From Melieria omissa (lineage: Eukaryota; Arthropoda; Insecta; Diptera; Ulidiidae): a stretch of 64,000 bases of DNA. The notes beneath the pieces are model-generated. The model had not been told where the DNA came from and did no database searches. It saw only the letters and a list, made by a program, of their open reading frames with translations. This document shows positions 1-10,397 of the stretch, in pieces. Positions within the stretch are counted from its first letter, which is position 1. Each line of letters starts with the position of its first letter. Location: assembly GCA_963971225.1 (NCBI GenBank), contig OZ020270.1, forward strand, positions 75,160,432 through 75,224,431, read 5' to 3'. Both the position numbers and the translations under genes were made by a program.

Positions 1-3000
1 GTGGCCTAGTCGTAGCCGTAGTAATTTTATACAGTCTAGTCTACTTATATTTTCTGGCACTCGATGTAAGTAATCATTAAGGGAGATGCGGTTAGGGTTA
101 ATATCTCTGTACCAATTAGATGACAGATTCCAGATTTGCTTATTGATTTTGGTGTGATGAGTTTTTAGGAAGTGTTTGATATCGGTGGAGTTGTGGTTAG
201 GTATAGACATTACAGGAGCATGACATGCGTATTTAGCAGCACGATCAGCGACTTCGTTGCCGTTTATTTGCGTGTGCCCTGGAATCCAAATGAGCGTAAA
301 TTTCGGAAATTTGTCAATTAGGTAATTTCTGATGAGGGTTGCGTAGATGTTGTTGTTTTGTATATTTGCTATAGCGTCAATGGAGGATAGGGAGTCGGTG
401 CATATGGCGAACTTGCCTCGTTGGGTTTTCGAGTATATTATAGCTTCATAAATAGCGATAATTTCAGCTGAAAATACCGAGCTATATTCAGGGAGCAGGC
501 CTAATTTTATAATTTGACTTTCGTCAGTGACGCTATAGCTTGTTATTCCGCGTGCTTTTGAACCGTCAGTGTAAATGAAAGAGTGGGTTGTTAGCTGGTT
601 TTTTATGTCGAGAAATGCTGCTCGAAATTGTAGTGCAGGTGTATTAGATTTGGTGAGTTTTCGAAGTGAGGTGTTGATTGTTTCTGGATTTAAATACCAA
701 GGGGGTAGGGGGATTGGCTGGGTTTTGTAAGTGACTGGCTGGTTAGGGATATTGAGTTGCGAGCAGTATTGTAATATTCTGGATAATGTTGATTGAATTT
801 TTGGGGTTTTTTTGTTTTTGTGGAGATTTTTGATTACGTTGAATAAGGGAGAGTCTTGGCTGTGGAGGATTATCTTGCTTAGATTGGCTAGCTGCAAATT
901 TCTGTCATTTTCAAGCGTAAGTAAATTAGCCTCGAAAAACATGTTGTGTATAGGCGTGGAACGGAATGCACCCAAGGCGAGTCTGACTGCTGTGTTGAGT
1001 GTACTTTTCAATTTTTTAAGTAGTGATTTGTTCGAAAATCCATAAAATGGTAAGCCGTAGCGAATTTTGGATATGATGAGAGATTTTGTTATTTGGATTA
1101 AGGAGTAAGTACTGCAGTTGAATTTTGCACTAGCCAAGCATTTTATGACGTTTAGTTGTTTAGTTAATGATATGTTGAGGTTTTCAATGTGTTTATTCCA
1201 CCTGTACCTTTTGCTGATGATTAGGCCCAGAATTTTTAGGGTTTCGACTTCAGGGATCTGGATGTTGTGTGCGATTACGGTGCAGCTGCAGTTGTGTTTT
1301 CGACAGATGTGTACAAATTTGCATTTCGTTCTAGAAAGAACGGCACCGGATTGTTCACACCAGTCGGATATGTTTTGAAATGCAGTGCTTAAGTCTATAA
1401 TGGGGTTTTTGTGTTTGTCTGATTGGACTATAATATTGAAGTCGTCTGCGTAAGCGCAAAAATCGATTTCTTTTTGTAGAGCTAAGATATGGCTTAGCTT
1501 ATTATACGCTATCAAAAAGAGGATCACGGAGAGTGGCGATCCTTGGGGTATGCCATTATGGAGTGGCTGTAGGTTGGATCGATGTCGGCCTATTTGGACT
1601 GTTATTTTCCGGTTGGTCATAAACGATCTTACGTAACTAATTATTTTTGGGCCCACTTTCCATTCCATAAGTTGGTCTAAGACGGTATGTATACCCACCT
1701 TATCGAAAGCTTTTTCAAAATCTAAGGAGATTATTGTTAGGTGTTTGCTTTTAGAAAGGCAGTTCGCAATCAGATAGTCTACATACAGTAGAGTATCTGT
1801 TGTTGATTTGCCTTTCTTAAATCCCATTTGCCTACTATGCAGTAGTTTGTTCGAGGTGACAAACCACCATAGCCGGTTTGAAATAATTTTGTCCAGTACT
1901 TTCGATAAGCATGAGTTCAGGGATATAGGTCTGTAGGATTTTGTTTGGGTTTTGTCGCAGGATGGTTTTAGTATAGGGATTACTAGGCTAAGTTTGAACT
2001 GTTGCGGGAGGAAGTTGTTGAAAATATTATTGTAGAAGTTAATCAGTCTGCCTTTAATTACCGAAGATGTTTTCCGGATCATACTATAAGTAATTCTGTC
2101 AATGCCGGGTGTATTTCCTGTTAATTTATTCAATGCTAAGGATAGTTCTAGTTTGCTGATATTTTGTTCAATTTTTAATGCAGCTGGGCAAGGGTTAGGA
2201 TATGTTATATGGTTGATTGTGTTGTGTTTTTTTTGTTGGAATAACGCTGGAAATTTAGAGTCACTAGAATTAGTAGACCAGTCTATGCTGAAACTGTTGC
2301 AAATGTAGTCTTTGTCTGTGCTATATTGTGTTGGAGCGTTTGAGTTGGATATACAGTGTATACTATGAGTGGATTTGTAACCGCAGAATCGTCTAACATT
2401 GTTCCAAATTTTCCCAATTGGTGTTGTGGGGTTTATTGTTGCAGTGAATTTATTAATTGAGTCTTTTTTTGCTGTCTTGATTTCGCGCTTTAATTTGGCT
2501 CGAGCTTTTTTGTAGTTGGTCATATTGGGGAGAGTCATGTTTCTTTTGAAGGCGTGCCAAAGAGTGTTTCTTTTTCTCTTGAGTTGGTTTAAATGCGTGT
2601 TCCACCAGGGAACGGTGAGTGGCTTTCTATTGCACGAAGATTGTGGTATTGCTGCGTTGGCAGATAGAATAATTATTTTTTTAATGTTGGCTGCTTCTTT
2701 ATTGATGTTTGTGCTGGTTGGTCGAGTTGAGTCATGTTTGATGATGTTTTGAACGAACAGGGGCCAGTTGGCGAGGTCTGTTTTGAATCGAGGAGGGGTT
2801 GAGGGGTTGGAATGAGTGTGGGTGGGAAAGAGATCAATTATGATTGGAAAGTGATCGCTGCCAGAGAGGTCATCGCTTACATTCCAGTTACATGTGATTG
2901 CAAGACAGGGGGAGCAGAAAGATAAGTCTATATGGGAGAGAGTGTGGTGTGTGCTGAAGTGAGTCGGTGAACCGTTATTTAGTAGTATATAGTTGGATTG

Positions 3001-3471
3001 ATTGATAAATTTTGAGAGAGTGGTGCCATTTTTGTTGTTTTTTGGGGAGCCCCAACTTGAGTGCCAGCTATTGAAGTCGCCGGTTATTAAAGATGGGTTG
3101 TTCAGAGAGTTGAAGACGTTTCGTAGGGTTTTGGTGCTGAGGTTGGTATGCGGAGGTAAGTAAGTGGAAGTTATATTAAATTTGAGTATTGAGTGGACTT
3201 CAACGCCTAGCGCATCAAAGCCGTGGCCGAGTGTAATTTGTTTGTGCTGAATTGAGTTGTGTACTAGAAGACCGACTCCTCCGTATGGAGTGAGTGAACT
3301 ATTTGAAGAGTATAGACTGAAGTTGATGGGAATTGGGATATTGGAAAGAGAGTGAAGATGGGATTCCTGTATTGAAATAACTTTTGGATTAAAACGTTTG
3401 ATAAGAAGCAACAGCTCGTTGTAATTGTTGGAATATCCGTTCATGTTCCATTGAATTATGCGGAAGGTCAT
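1..3471 (-). CDS. LINE ORF2: endonuclease / reverse transcriptase / RNase H (partial, open to window edge)
   Basis: Starts at ATG 3471-3469; the protein opens MTFRIIQWNMNGYSNNY, the typical start of an I/jockey AP-endonuclease domain. The endonuclease motif ITGDFNSWHSSWG lies near 3050-3100. The RT active site AYADDF is at about 1440-1460. RNase H motifs follow: FSAEIIAIYEA and CTDS near 395-480, then WIPGHTQINGNEVADRAA near 230-285. I checked that these landmarks share one reading frame, and I see no in-frame stop through base 1, so at least 1157 codons are open. It would nick target DNA and copy its own RNA at the break. An intact ORF2 beside an intact ORF1 suggests a young, possibly active copy. 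Confidence 0.93.
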   Translation of the reverse strand, partial: MTFRIIQWNMNGYSNNYNELLLLIKRFNPKVISIQESHLHSLSNIPIPINFSLYSSNSSLTPYGGVGLLVHNSIQHKQITLGHGFDALGVEVHSILKFNITSTYLPPHTNLSTKTLRNVFNSLNNPSLITGDFNSWHSSWGSPKNNKNGTTLSKFINQSNYILLNNGSPTHFSTHHTLSHIDLSFCSPCLAITCNWNVSDDLSGSDHFPIIIDLFPTHTHSNPSTPPRFKTDLANWPLFVQNIIKHDSTRPTSTNINKEAANIKKIIILSANAAIPQSSCNRKPLTVPWWNTHLNQLKRKRNTLWHAFKRNMTLPNMTNYKKARAKLKREIKTAKKDSINKFTATINPTTPIGKIWNNVRRFCGYKSTHSIHCISNSNAPTQYSTDKDYICNSFSIDWSTNSSDSKFPALFQQKKHNTINHITYPNPCPAALKIEQNISKLELSLALNKLTGNTPGIDRITYSMIRKTSSVIKGRLINFYNNIFNNFLPQQFKLSLVIPILKPSCDKTQTKSYRPISLNSCLSKVLDKIISNRLWWFVTSNKLLHSRQMGFKKGKSTTDTLLYVDYLIANCLSKSKHLTIISLDFEKAFDKVGIHTVLDQLMEWKVGPKIISYVRSFMTNRKITVQIGRHRSNLQPLHNGIPQGSPLSVILFLIAYNKLSHILALQKEIDFCAYADDFNIIVQSDKHKNPIIDLSTAFQNISDWCEQSGAVLSRTKCKFVHICRKHNCSCTVIAHNIQIPEVETLKILGLIISKRYRWNKHIENLNISLTKQLNVIKCLASAKFNCSTYSLIQITKSLIISKIRYGLPFYGFSNKSLLKKLKSTLNTAVRLALGAFRSTPIHNMFFEANLLTLENDRNLQLANLSKIILHSQDSPLFNVIKNLHKNKKTPKIQSTLSRILQYCSQLNIPNQPVTYKTQPIPLPPWYLNPETINTSLRKLTKSNTPALQFRAAFLDIKNQLTTHSFIYTDGSKARGITSYSVTDESQIIKLGLLPEYSSVFSAEIIAIYEAIIYSKTQRGKFAICTDSLSSIDAIANIQNNNIYATLIRNYLIDKFPKFTLIWIPGHTQINGNEVADRAAKYACHAPVMSIPNHNSTDIKHFLKTHHTKINKQIWNLSSNWYRDINPNRISLNDYLHRVPENISRLDCIKLLRLRLGH

Positions 3472-3606
3472 TGCTGGTAGTTGTTGAGAATAAATAAATG
3501 ATAAGTAGTGTGAATATTATCTATGAACTTTTAAGTTTAAACAATATATTCTAGAGTTTGTTGTACTAATATAGTTAATAATTAGTAGTTATAGGTTAGT
3601 AGTCAT

Positions 3607-4881
3607 CTAGATTCTAGATTCGTTAGATTCGTTCTGGTTTATTGTTGGTTTCTTTATTTTTTTGCTAGTGCATTTGGCATTTAGTGCTTTCAATTGTGAT
3701 TTTAATCTCTTAGGTGTGTTAATAGGCAATATATTTATTTTTGTTTGAGATCTTAGGTTATATTTAGTTGGACTGCATGGATAGTCTCCTTCGTCGCTGT
3801 TATCTAAATCACTATATGATGTCTGTGGTCGTAGATTTTTTGCAGGTAGGGAGCTGGCAGGATTTTTGTCTAAAATTTCAGATGAGGTGGTTTCGATGGT
3901 AGAAATGTGTTGTGGGACGTCTGGTGGTGGTGTGGATCTTTTGGTAGAGATGATAGATGTGCGTGTGTAGTGTTGTGCTTCGTTGTTGGTGTTGTTTTGC
4001 TTTACTGTAGCCGAGAATGTTGTAGAGTTTTGCTGGCGTTCGTTGTAGATTATTCTTGCTGTTTTCATATCTGTTTTTTGGAGAGTTATTATTGCTTGTA
4101 GCTCTTTGTTTTTAATAAAGATAGGACATGCTCTTGAAAATACAAAGTGGTTAGAGTTGGCAAGATCGTTCTCTTTGCAGTTAATGCATATTTTTGGATT
4201 GGTGCATTCTTCGTCAGAATTCAAGTGATCTTTATTAGCACAGCTTACGCACAGTTTGTCGTTTTTGCAGAGATTGGAAGAGTGACCGAATCTAAAGCAG
4301 TTTCGGCACCGTAGTGGGAGAGGAATATACGGTCTGATATTAACTTTTTCATATCCTATATTAATTTGGGTTGGGATGGTAGGCACGGCGAAAGTTATGA
4401 TAATGAGGCCAGTTTCTTTTAATTCACCGTCGGTGTTTTTCATAATCTTCTTTATTTCAGTTATGTTTTGGTGGGAGAGTTCAGCGAGTATTTCGGGTTC
4501 TGGAATTCCTCTCAGGTCGTTAGAATAAACAACTCCCTTGGAGTAATTAAGAGAGTTGTGTTCTGTTACATCTACCTTTATTGTTGGAGTAAGAGAAATA
4601 ATTTTAACAAGTTTAATGGCTTGAGAGACGTTCTTCGTTTTGATGAGTATATTGCCACTACGGATTTTTTTGCACGTCTCAACTTCGCCTCCGGCGACGT
4701 TGTCAATCACTTTTTTGATTAGGAACGGTGAGACGCTCGCAAGAGTTTCATTGCTCTCTCTCCTGGTCATCACTAGGTATTTTGGACCGTCGACCACGTT
4801 TTTTAAGTATTTGGAGTTGTCAATGTCAAAGTGTAGTTGCGGCGAGGGAGGAGTCTTCCCTCGGTCGGGAGGTTTTAACAT
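3607..4881 (-). CDS. LINE ORF1: nucleic-acid-binding Gag-like protein with CCHC knuckles
   Basis: 424 codons, intact. The N-terminal half (about residues 30-190) has an RRM-like layout ending in a hydrophobic strand region, as in I-group ORF1 proteins. Around residues 190-255 is a Cys/His cluster: CRNCFRFGHSSNLC, then CVSCANKDHLNSDEEC, then CINCKENDLANSNH, i.e. one good CCHC knuckle followed by two irregular ones, the arrangement seen in I-type ORF1. The C-terminal third is Ser/Thr/Lys-rich and probably disordered. The protein would coat element RNA and form a cytoplasmic RNP with ORF2 protein. Stop is TAG at 3609-3607; ORF2 starts 135 bp further on, so ORF2 is probably made by reinitiation. 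Confidence 0.92.
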   Translation of the reverse strand: MLKPPDRGKTPPSPQLHFDIDNSKYLKNVVDGPKYLVMTRRESNETLASVSPFLIKKVIDNVAGGEVETCKKIRSGNILIKTKNVSQAIKLVKIISLTPTIKVDVTEHNSLNYSKGVVYSNDLRGIPEPEILAELSHQNITEIKKIMKNTDGELKETGLIIITFAVPTIPTQINIGYEKVNIRPYIPLPLRCRNCFRFGHSSNLCKNDKLCVSCANKDHLNSDEECTNPKICINCKENDLANSNHFVFSRACPIFIKNKELQAIITLQKTDMKTARIIYNERQQNSTTFSATVKQNNTNNEAQHYTRTSIISTKRSTPPPDVPQHISTIETTSSEILDKNPASSLPAKNLRPQTSYSDLDNSDEGDYPCSPTKYNLRSQTKINILPINTPKRLKSQLKALNAKCTSKKIKKPTINQNESNESRI

Positions 4882-5099
4882 CGTGGCTACTGCCCCTTCA
4901 CTTCATTGGTATTTTAATTGTGTCTTATTTTATTTTATTTTTCCACAAGATATTAAATTTTAACTATGGTGGATAGATTGTGTTCAGTTTAGTTGGATTA
5001 TTTATTAGTTTTTCAGTGTATTATTATTATTTTTTTTTTTTTTTTGCCGTTCGCTAACGTGACGAGATCTTCGCTGGTCAAGGGATAGCGCGAGACTGT

Positions 5100-6040
5100 T
5101 GTAAAATAAAGTAATTTTATGTAATTTCACTCGATTTCCTTGAGTTCACTTGAAGTGGGCCAATGCGAGAACGCATTCGTATTTCACAAGCAAACATTGC
5201 GGCACCGATTAGGATGAAAATTCAAAAAATTGAGCACTTTCATTCATTGCGATTTTTCGGCCTAATTGGCGTCATTATAACTTTTTTCACCTCTTGAGGC
5301 CTACTGATTAAATAAGTCCTCAACTTACTTAAAAATTGTGGGTGTTTTCTTCGTATTTTCCGACTTTAATAGGGATTTTCCAGATGGTTCACAACCCAGC
5401 CACTTTTTTGGAAAAGCGAAAAATCAAGTCCTTAGAAAATTAGACGTAGAGAGTTAAATTTCAATCAAAACGGTAATCTGTCTTCATAAAAAAGTTGCGT
5501 TATATATTCACCTTTCCAACGGTATCTTCGATTTTTCGATATCTTTATTCTGCGAAAAGTTAGAGCCAAAAAATAAAACCCCTGTTCACAACCCAGCCCT
5601 CTCCCTTACCAATAAGCCAAAAAAAAAAAATTTACTAAAGTAGACAAAAAAGTACCAAATCTTTTTATTAACAAATGCATTTTGATAATTCAATATTTAT
5701 TTTCAGTATTAATCCAATTTTAAAGAATTTTGATCTTAAAATGCAAAAAATGCATTCATAAAACACAAATTTGAATACTTATTTGCACATTGTTTAGTTA
5801 AAAAACTCATTCGTTTCTTTGAGATCATTTGGTATTTCAACTTCAAGTAAATCTTTCGAAATTTGTATGTTATAACAACAATTATTTTTTGAGCTTTGAT
5901 TATTTTCATTCAAAACTATTGAATGATTTGTGAATCATTTACACAATATTTTAAAAGTTGCAATGCCTCGACTGGCAGGTTGTGCTCTGCCATGAAAAGG
6001 CTTAATTTTACCTTCAATTTTTTGGCCGCATAGGTCGCCG
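5100..6040. other. Non-coding relic DNA with repeated CACAACCCAGCC motif
   Basis: No gene seen. The stretch 5104-5138 is an inverted match to 9266-9300 (both read AAAATAAAGTAATTTTATGT in one orientation). A motif GGTTCACAACCCAGCC occurs at about 5385, 5583, 9352 (one change) and 9683, always on the plus strand, which suggests that 5100-9730 was once part of a related repeat. The rest is AT-rich. Confidence 0.4.
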
Positions 6041-6326
6041 GTTACACCATTGAATTGGCAGCAATGTACTCTGGCAACTTCGGTGTGCTCTTAGCCAATT
6101 TCTCCGCTCGGATATGGCTTTCGGACGATGCAAGGCGCTGAATGTGAACAAGGCCGCCGACGCGCGATGGATTGCAAATGGCAAACTTTTTTCGTTGAGG
6201 TGATTTCTTTTCTTCCAGCCACGAAAAATCTTCATTCCACTGTTGTCTAAAAGGCACTTTGTACATTTCACGGCTTGGTTCTTTACTAAAATGTTTAATA
6301 ACACTGTGCGTGAAATTTACCCTCAA
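6041..6326 (-). pseudogene. BED-finger-like transposase N-terminus relic
   Basis: A 94-codon minus-strand frame reads MYKVPFRQQWNEDFSWLEE, then KKFAICNPSRVGGLVHIQR and SSESHIRAEK. This resembles the N-terminal finger of hAT-type transposases (hydrophobic-K-W...W, then a C-x2-C-like segment, GG, H-x2-R and SESH spacing), but the first Cys is replaced (FAIC), so the metal site is incomplete. No remaining transposase follows. Family assignment is from memory of the pattern and is uncertain. Confidence 0.4.
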
Positions 6327-6975
6327 AAAATTAGCAAGCGGGAGACCTACTGAGCGCTTTTCTTTAGGTATACTGAGTTGAGATCCACCATGCGTTTGGC
6401 TGGATTGGCTCTAGTTCTAGAAATCCGACTTTGAATTTTGCTCATTTCAGTCGAGTTCGTCATTCAAGTCTTCGAACTTTTAAATGCTAATACCAATACA
6501 AAAAAAAATACATCCAAACTGTGTTTTCGACAAAAACGACCCAAAAACCCCACTTTTTCGTCGAGGCATAAATGAAGTATAGCGAGCCCACTTGAAAAAA
6601 ATAAATGAGTATGCTTTTATATAAAGGGTTGGCTCGTGCATCTAACAAACTCAAAATGTTGCCTGGGAAACGCCCATAAAAGGCGTGGATTGGGATCAAA
6701 GTTCAAAGGTTTTATCAAAAAAAACTCAATTAATCTCCAACTGATTTACACCTTTCATACCTTTCTTCTGATGTGCAACATTAGATACGTTAGATATTTT
6801 TTTATAAAATTTTTTTTTTACCGGTTTTTTTCTCGAAAAAATCCATTATTAAGGTACAATAAGTTTGTTACCATATTGTAGCCTGTGATGTTCCCATGGT
6901 CCCATGAGGTTGAAAATAGCAACTAGACACTTAGTGGTAATCCTTATCTTTAGTTTTTAAGATAATTTGTAACTA

Positions 6976-7542
6976 AAGCGTGATCCATTTCGAGGTTCCC
7001 TACTTTTTTAAAGAAAAAAACACAGAAAATTAAAATTTAACGGGGAATGTTTATTATCATTCGAAAGAACATTCTTTGGCATTTATTTTTTGAAGATTAT
7101 CTCTTTCAAATGTTGGCCGCGGCTACGTCTCAGATGGTCCATCCGTTGAGTCCAATTTTCGATGACTCGTTCGAGCATTTCGACTGGTAACTGGCGAATG
7201 ACACGCGTGATGTTTTGCTCCAAGGCCTGAATCGAAGCGGGTTTATCCGTATAGACTTTAGACTTTACGTATCCCCACAGAAAAAAGTCTAACGGTGTGA
7301 TATCACACGATCTTGGTGGCCAATCGACCGGCCCATTACGTGAAATTAGCTGTTCTCACCGGCATCATTTTTGAAGAAATATGGACCGATGAACGATTTA
7401 TAAACGTTGTTCAGGCGTAAGTCTTTCCATGATGAAATGCCAAACAATACTGAACAAAAATAATATGACAGCTTGACACGACTCACGCGTGATCTGTCAA
7501 AAAAAGGTTATTGAAAAAAGTACCTCTAGTTGGATCACCCTT
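6976..7542 (-). mobile_element. Internally deleted Tc1/mariner-type transposon with TIRs and TA duplication
   Basis: 567-bp element flanked by TA on both sides (6974-6975 and 7543-7544). The left end reads AAGCGTGATCCATTTCGAGG and the right end, reverse-complemented, AAGGGTGATCCAACTAGAGG, so the TIRs are about 25-30 bp and imperfect. The interior keeps only parts of a transposase on the minus strand, so the copy is a non-autonomous deletion derivative. Confidence 0.8.
7065..7440 (-). pseudogene. Tc1/mariner-superfamily transposase fragment (DDE domain, deleted)
   Basis: Minus-strand translation in pieces gives RFIGPYFFKNDAGENS-like text at 7340-7395, then DWPPRSCDITPLDFFLWGY near 7270-7330 and SIQALEQNITRVIR through MLERVIENWTQRMDHLRRSR at 7100-7240. 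This is the C-terminal half of a common insect Tc1/mariner-type transposase; the segment that normally carries the middle aspartate between the two blocks is deleted, and stops are present. It cannot be functional. Confidence 0.75.
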
Positions 7543-7544
7543 TA

Positions 7545-8094
7545 CTTGAAATCGAGATTTTCGAGAATAATGTTGCCATTTACCAAAATGTACCAAATAA
7601 ATCAATGTAGTACCAATGTCCTTTTTAATTTCAAAATGTATCAAAAAAGTACAATTGTACCAACAATATCAACACTGATGTGCGTCGTCTCGGTCGTGTA
7701 TTTTTCCGGGGGTCGCGTAAACTGAGCTCCATATGAATTTTGACAGTGAATTCTAAATGAAAGCAACTAAAAACCAGCTGAGACTATTTATTTGGCTGTA
7801 AAGCTTAAATAAATGCAAAAGTATTTTTGAATGAGGCGAACATTTTTTCGATTGTGCTTTAATTCGTGCCACAATTTATGAAAATAAAATTTGTGTGCAA
7901 CCCTCAGCGATCAGCAAATTGTTTTTTTTTTTGTGAACTATTTGAACATAAATAAATTTAAGTACCATAAAAAGCAAAATGGAAAACGTAATTAATAAAT
8001 ATAACAAATGAAAGAATACAAAACTTAAACATAACATAAAAATGTGTGCTTTATTCTCATTTCGACAACGACACGCAATGTTGTTGTTTTCCGT
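7545..8094. other. AT-rich sequence without recognised genes
   Basis: 7570-7670 contains repeated GTACCAA/TACCAA words; similar wording occurs near 41530-41580 and 53230-53290, so it may be the edge of a decayed DNA element. Nothing else supportable. Confidence 0.3.
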
Positions 8095-9236
8095 AGCAAG
8101 TCAGCGCGATGTTAAGCGATGCATCGGAAACATCGATGTTTCCAATTCGATGCTTTGAAAAAATTCCGATGTATCGATTAATGCGATTATATTCGATGCA
8201 AAAAATTCCGATGTATCTGTTAATGTGATTGTATTCGATGCATCGATGTATTTTATTCGATGCATCGAAAACCCGAACTTGCAGTTTAAAGAGTTTAGCA
8301 ACTTTAGGAGCCTACTACAAGTTCAAGAAATGTACATATCGCACACCCATTACAAAAGTGACACAACTCAAAATTTTTAATCTTTCAGGAAACGCAAAAA
8401 ACTATTTTTGAGCTGAATAAACATTTTTAAATACATAACCTATATACCGTTTAGTAGAAAATCCCTACAGATTATGCTTTAGGATAAGTTACAAAGATTT
8501 TTTTTTAATTTTACACTAGAAAATCTAAAATATTGAGCTGTGACTGTTTTGATGATATTTTAATTCAGTAATTACCGAATTATTTTATGTTATGTCACTT
8601 TTTCTGAATTAAATAATTATAAATGACATTGAAAAAGTAGAAAAAAATTTTGAAAATTCGAAATTTGAAAATATATACTAAAATTGTCAAAACTTTGCTT
8701 AAAATTAACTTCAACAAAAATTTATTTCGTCAAAAGTGTCACAATTTTGTGTTAATGAAAACCCTCTCGATGGGCGGATTACAAAACGCAGTTTCCAAGA
8801 TTGTACAATATAGCGTACAAACATTTAACAACGGTAGCCAGCTCCATACCTTCTGAAAGGCTTTTTTCAAAGGCTGCATTTGTTTTAACGCAGCAGAGGA
8901 GCAGACTACAGGCGAAGAGAGTTAACAAAATATTGTTTTTACAAAGTCTAAACCAAATATATTGGGATCTATAAAAAATAAAATTAATACATTGCACCTT
9001 TACTGTTTTCTTCAATTTCATTAAGTTGTTTTTGCAATTATAGGGAATACGATGCATCGAAACATCGGTGTAGTTTTTAAGCGATACATCGCAAAACATC
9101 GATGTGACTTCACGATGCATTGCATCGGAAAAAATCTCGATGTATTTTTTAAGCGATACATCGCAAAACATCGATGTGACTTCACGATGCATTGCATCGG
9201 AAAAAACATCGATGTATTTTTTACGCGCGCATCCCT
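8095..9236 (+). mobile_element. hAT-type DNA transposon relic with subterminal GATGCATCG repeats
   Basis: Both ends (8100-8275 and 9047-9225) are packed with copies of a short word, GCGATRCATCG / CATCGATGT, in both orientations, typical of hAT subterminal transposase-binding repeats. On the right a unit of about 79 bp is repeated in tandem. The right end finishes GCGCGCATCCCTA, a plausible hAT terminus; the left end is less clear. The interior holds a hAT dimerisation domain (8831-8974). Total length is far below that of an autonomous hAT. Confidence 0.7.
8831..8974 (+). pseudogene. hAT transposase C-terminal dimerisation domain (hATC) fragment
   Basis: Reads VASSIPSERLFSKAAFVLTQ then RSRLQAKRVNKILFLQSLN and stops at TAA 8972-8974. 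The SxxSERLFSxAG-like core and the RSRLxxxxVxxLLFLxxN motif identify the hATC dimerisation region. Upstream, in-frame catalytic domains are missing, so this is the 3' remnant of a transposase gene inside the 8095-9236 relic. Confidence 0.8.
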
Positions 9237-9827
9237 AGCACATTGTGGTTGCCAGTGTTGCCGAAATTGAGTGACTTTACATAAAATTACTTTATTTTAA
9301 TAAATCCGGCGATATTTGACCGTTCTAGTACAAATGTAGTACGAAAGGAGGTGGTTCATAACCCAGCCCCCACAGTGGTTTACAGCCCAATCACGATGCC
9401 ATTTTGGAAACTTTTAAAATAACGACACTTCCAATCATATTTCAACATAAACAAATATTGGATCGTAAAATAGTATCAAAACCCTAAATAAATATGTATT
9501 ACACTTTCATTTTTGGAATAAATTCAGTCACTTCGCAGTCGATTTTCAAACATGATGTCTGTAGCTGCCACAAGCAAAACGTGTTTACACTTTGGTGTAA
9601 CCACAAAAGTAGAGTCATATCAAAAGACAAACTTAACAGTTGAAAGATTGGCGATATGTCAAGTAGGGAAAGAAAACAGTAATGGTTCACAACCCAGCCC
9701 TTTACGATTTTTAAAATATAAATTAAAAATAACTGTTATTTTTTGAGTCATATTTAAACTTATTTTATGTTCTCATTGGTAAATTAATATTTTTGCATAG
9801 ATCTTTTATTTTCGTAAAGAAAAGAAA

Positions 9828-9940
9828 GTGTGCGCGCGCACTGCTCTCTCTTGCTCCTACACTGTGATACAGACAATAGGCCTGCAGTGTGCTATGAGAG
9901 GAAGAGAGAAAGAAAATGTGCGCGCGCACTGCTGTCTCTT
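9828..9940 (+). repeat. Two copies of a GTGCGCGCGCAC-centred unit
   Basis: The 30-bp units at about 9826-9855 and 9911-9940 (GTGCGCGCGCACTGCTCTCT / ...CTGTCT) are 85 bp apart and each contain a 12-bp self-complementary alternating GC core. The intervening segment has CACTGTGATACAGAC and CTGCAGTGTGCTATGAG, also inverted words. No coding potential. Confidence 0.6.
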
Positions 9941-9951
9941 GCTTATATCCC

Positions 9952-10388
9952 CCACTCAACTCCCGTTCGCCTCGCCCGATCACACTTTTCGTAACGCTTA
10001 CGTCACGGGTTCGCCAGCTTACTCCCCAAGTCAAGCGTGCGTAAACCACTCAACTCCCGTTCGCCTCGCCCGATCACACTTTTCGTAACGCGTTCGCCAG
10101 CTTACTCCCCAAGTCAAGCGTGCGTAAACCACTCACCTCCCGTTCGCCTCGCCCGATCACACTTTTCGTAACGCGTTCGCCAGCTTACTGCCCAAGTCAA
10201 GCGTGCGTAAACCACTCAACTCCCGTTCGCCTCGCCCGATCACACTTTTCGTAACGCGTTCGCCAGCTTACTCCCCAAGTCAAACGTGCGTAAACCACTC
10301 AACTCCCGTTCGCCTCGCCCGATCACACTTTTCGTAACGCTTACGTCACGCGTTTTCCAGCTTACTCCCCATGCCAAGCGTGCGTAAA
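9952..10388 (+). repeat. Minisatellite, five tandem copies of an 83/94-bp unit
   Basis: Unit starts CCACTCAACTCCCGTTCGCC at 9952, 10046, 10129, 10212 and 10295, so periods are 94, 83, 83, 83 and a last copy of about 94. The first and last copies carry an 11-bp insert (CTTACGTCACG) that the middle copies lack, as if the middle three arose by amplification of a shorter unit between two older copies. Copies are near identical, implying recent amplification or homogenisation. No ORF runs through the array. Confidence 0.92.
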
Positions 10389-10397
10389 GAAGTTTCA

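Larger units (their letters stand above)
1..5099 (-). mobile_element. I-like non-LTR retrotransposon (LINE), 3' end beyond window
   Basis: A minus-strand LINE with two ORFs: ORF1 (4881-3607) and ORF2 (3471 to the left edge), separated by 135 bp. The combination of a zinc-knuckle ORF1 with an ORF2 carrying endonuclease, reverse transcriptase and a C-terminal RNase H is that of the I group. The 5' leader runs from about 5099, where the minus strand reads CAGTCTCGCG, to ORF1; I factors also begin with CAG and use an internal promoter, so this boundary is plausible but not proven. The leader contains a poly-A/T stretch at 5028-5045. The 3' UTR and tail are outside the window, so target-site duplications cannot be checked. 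Confidence 0.9.

Noticed and set aside
9828..9940. Z-DNA-like GTGCGCGCGCAC promoter element
   Set aside because: Two copies of a short alternating tract with no gene next to them; kept only as a repeat.
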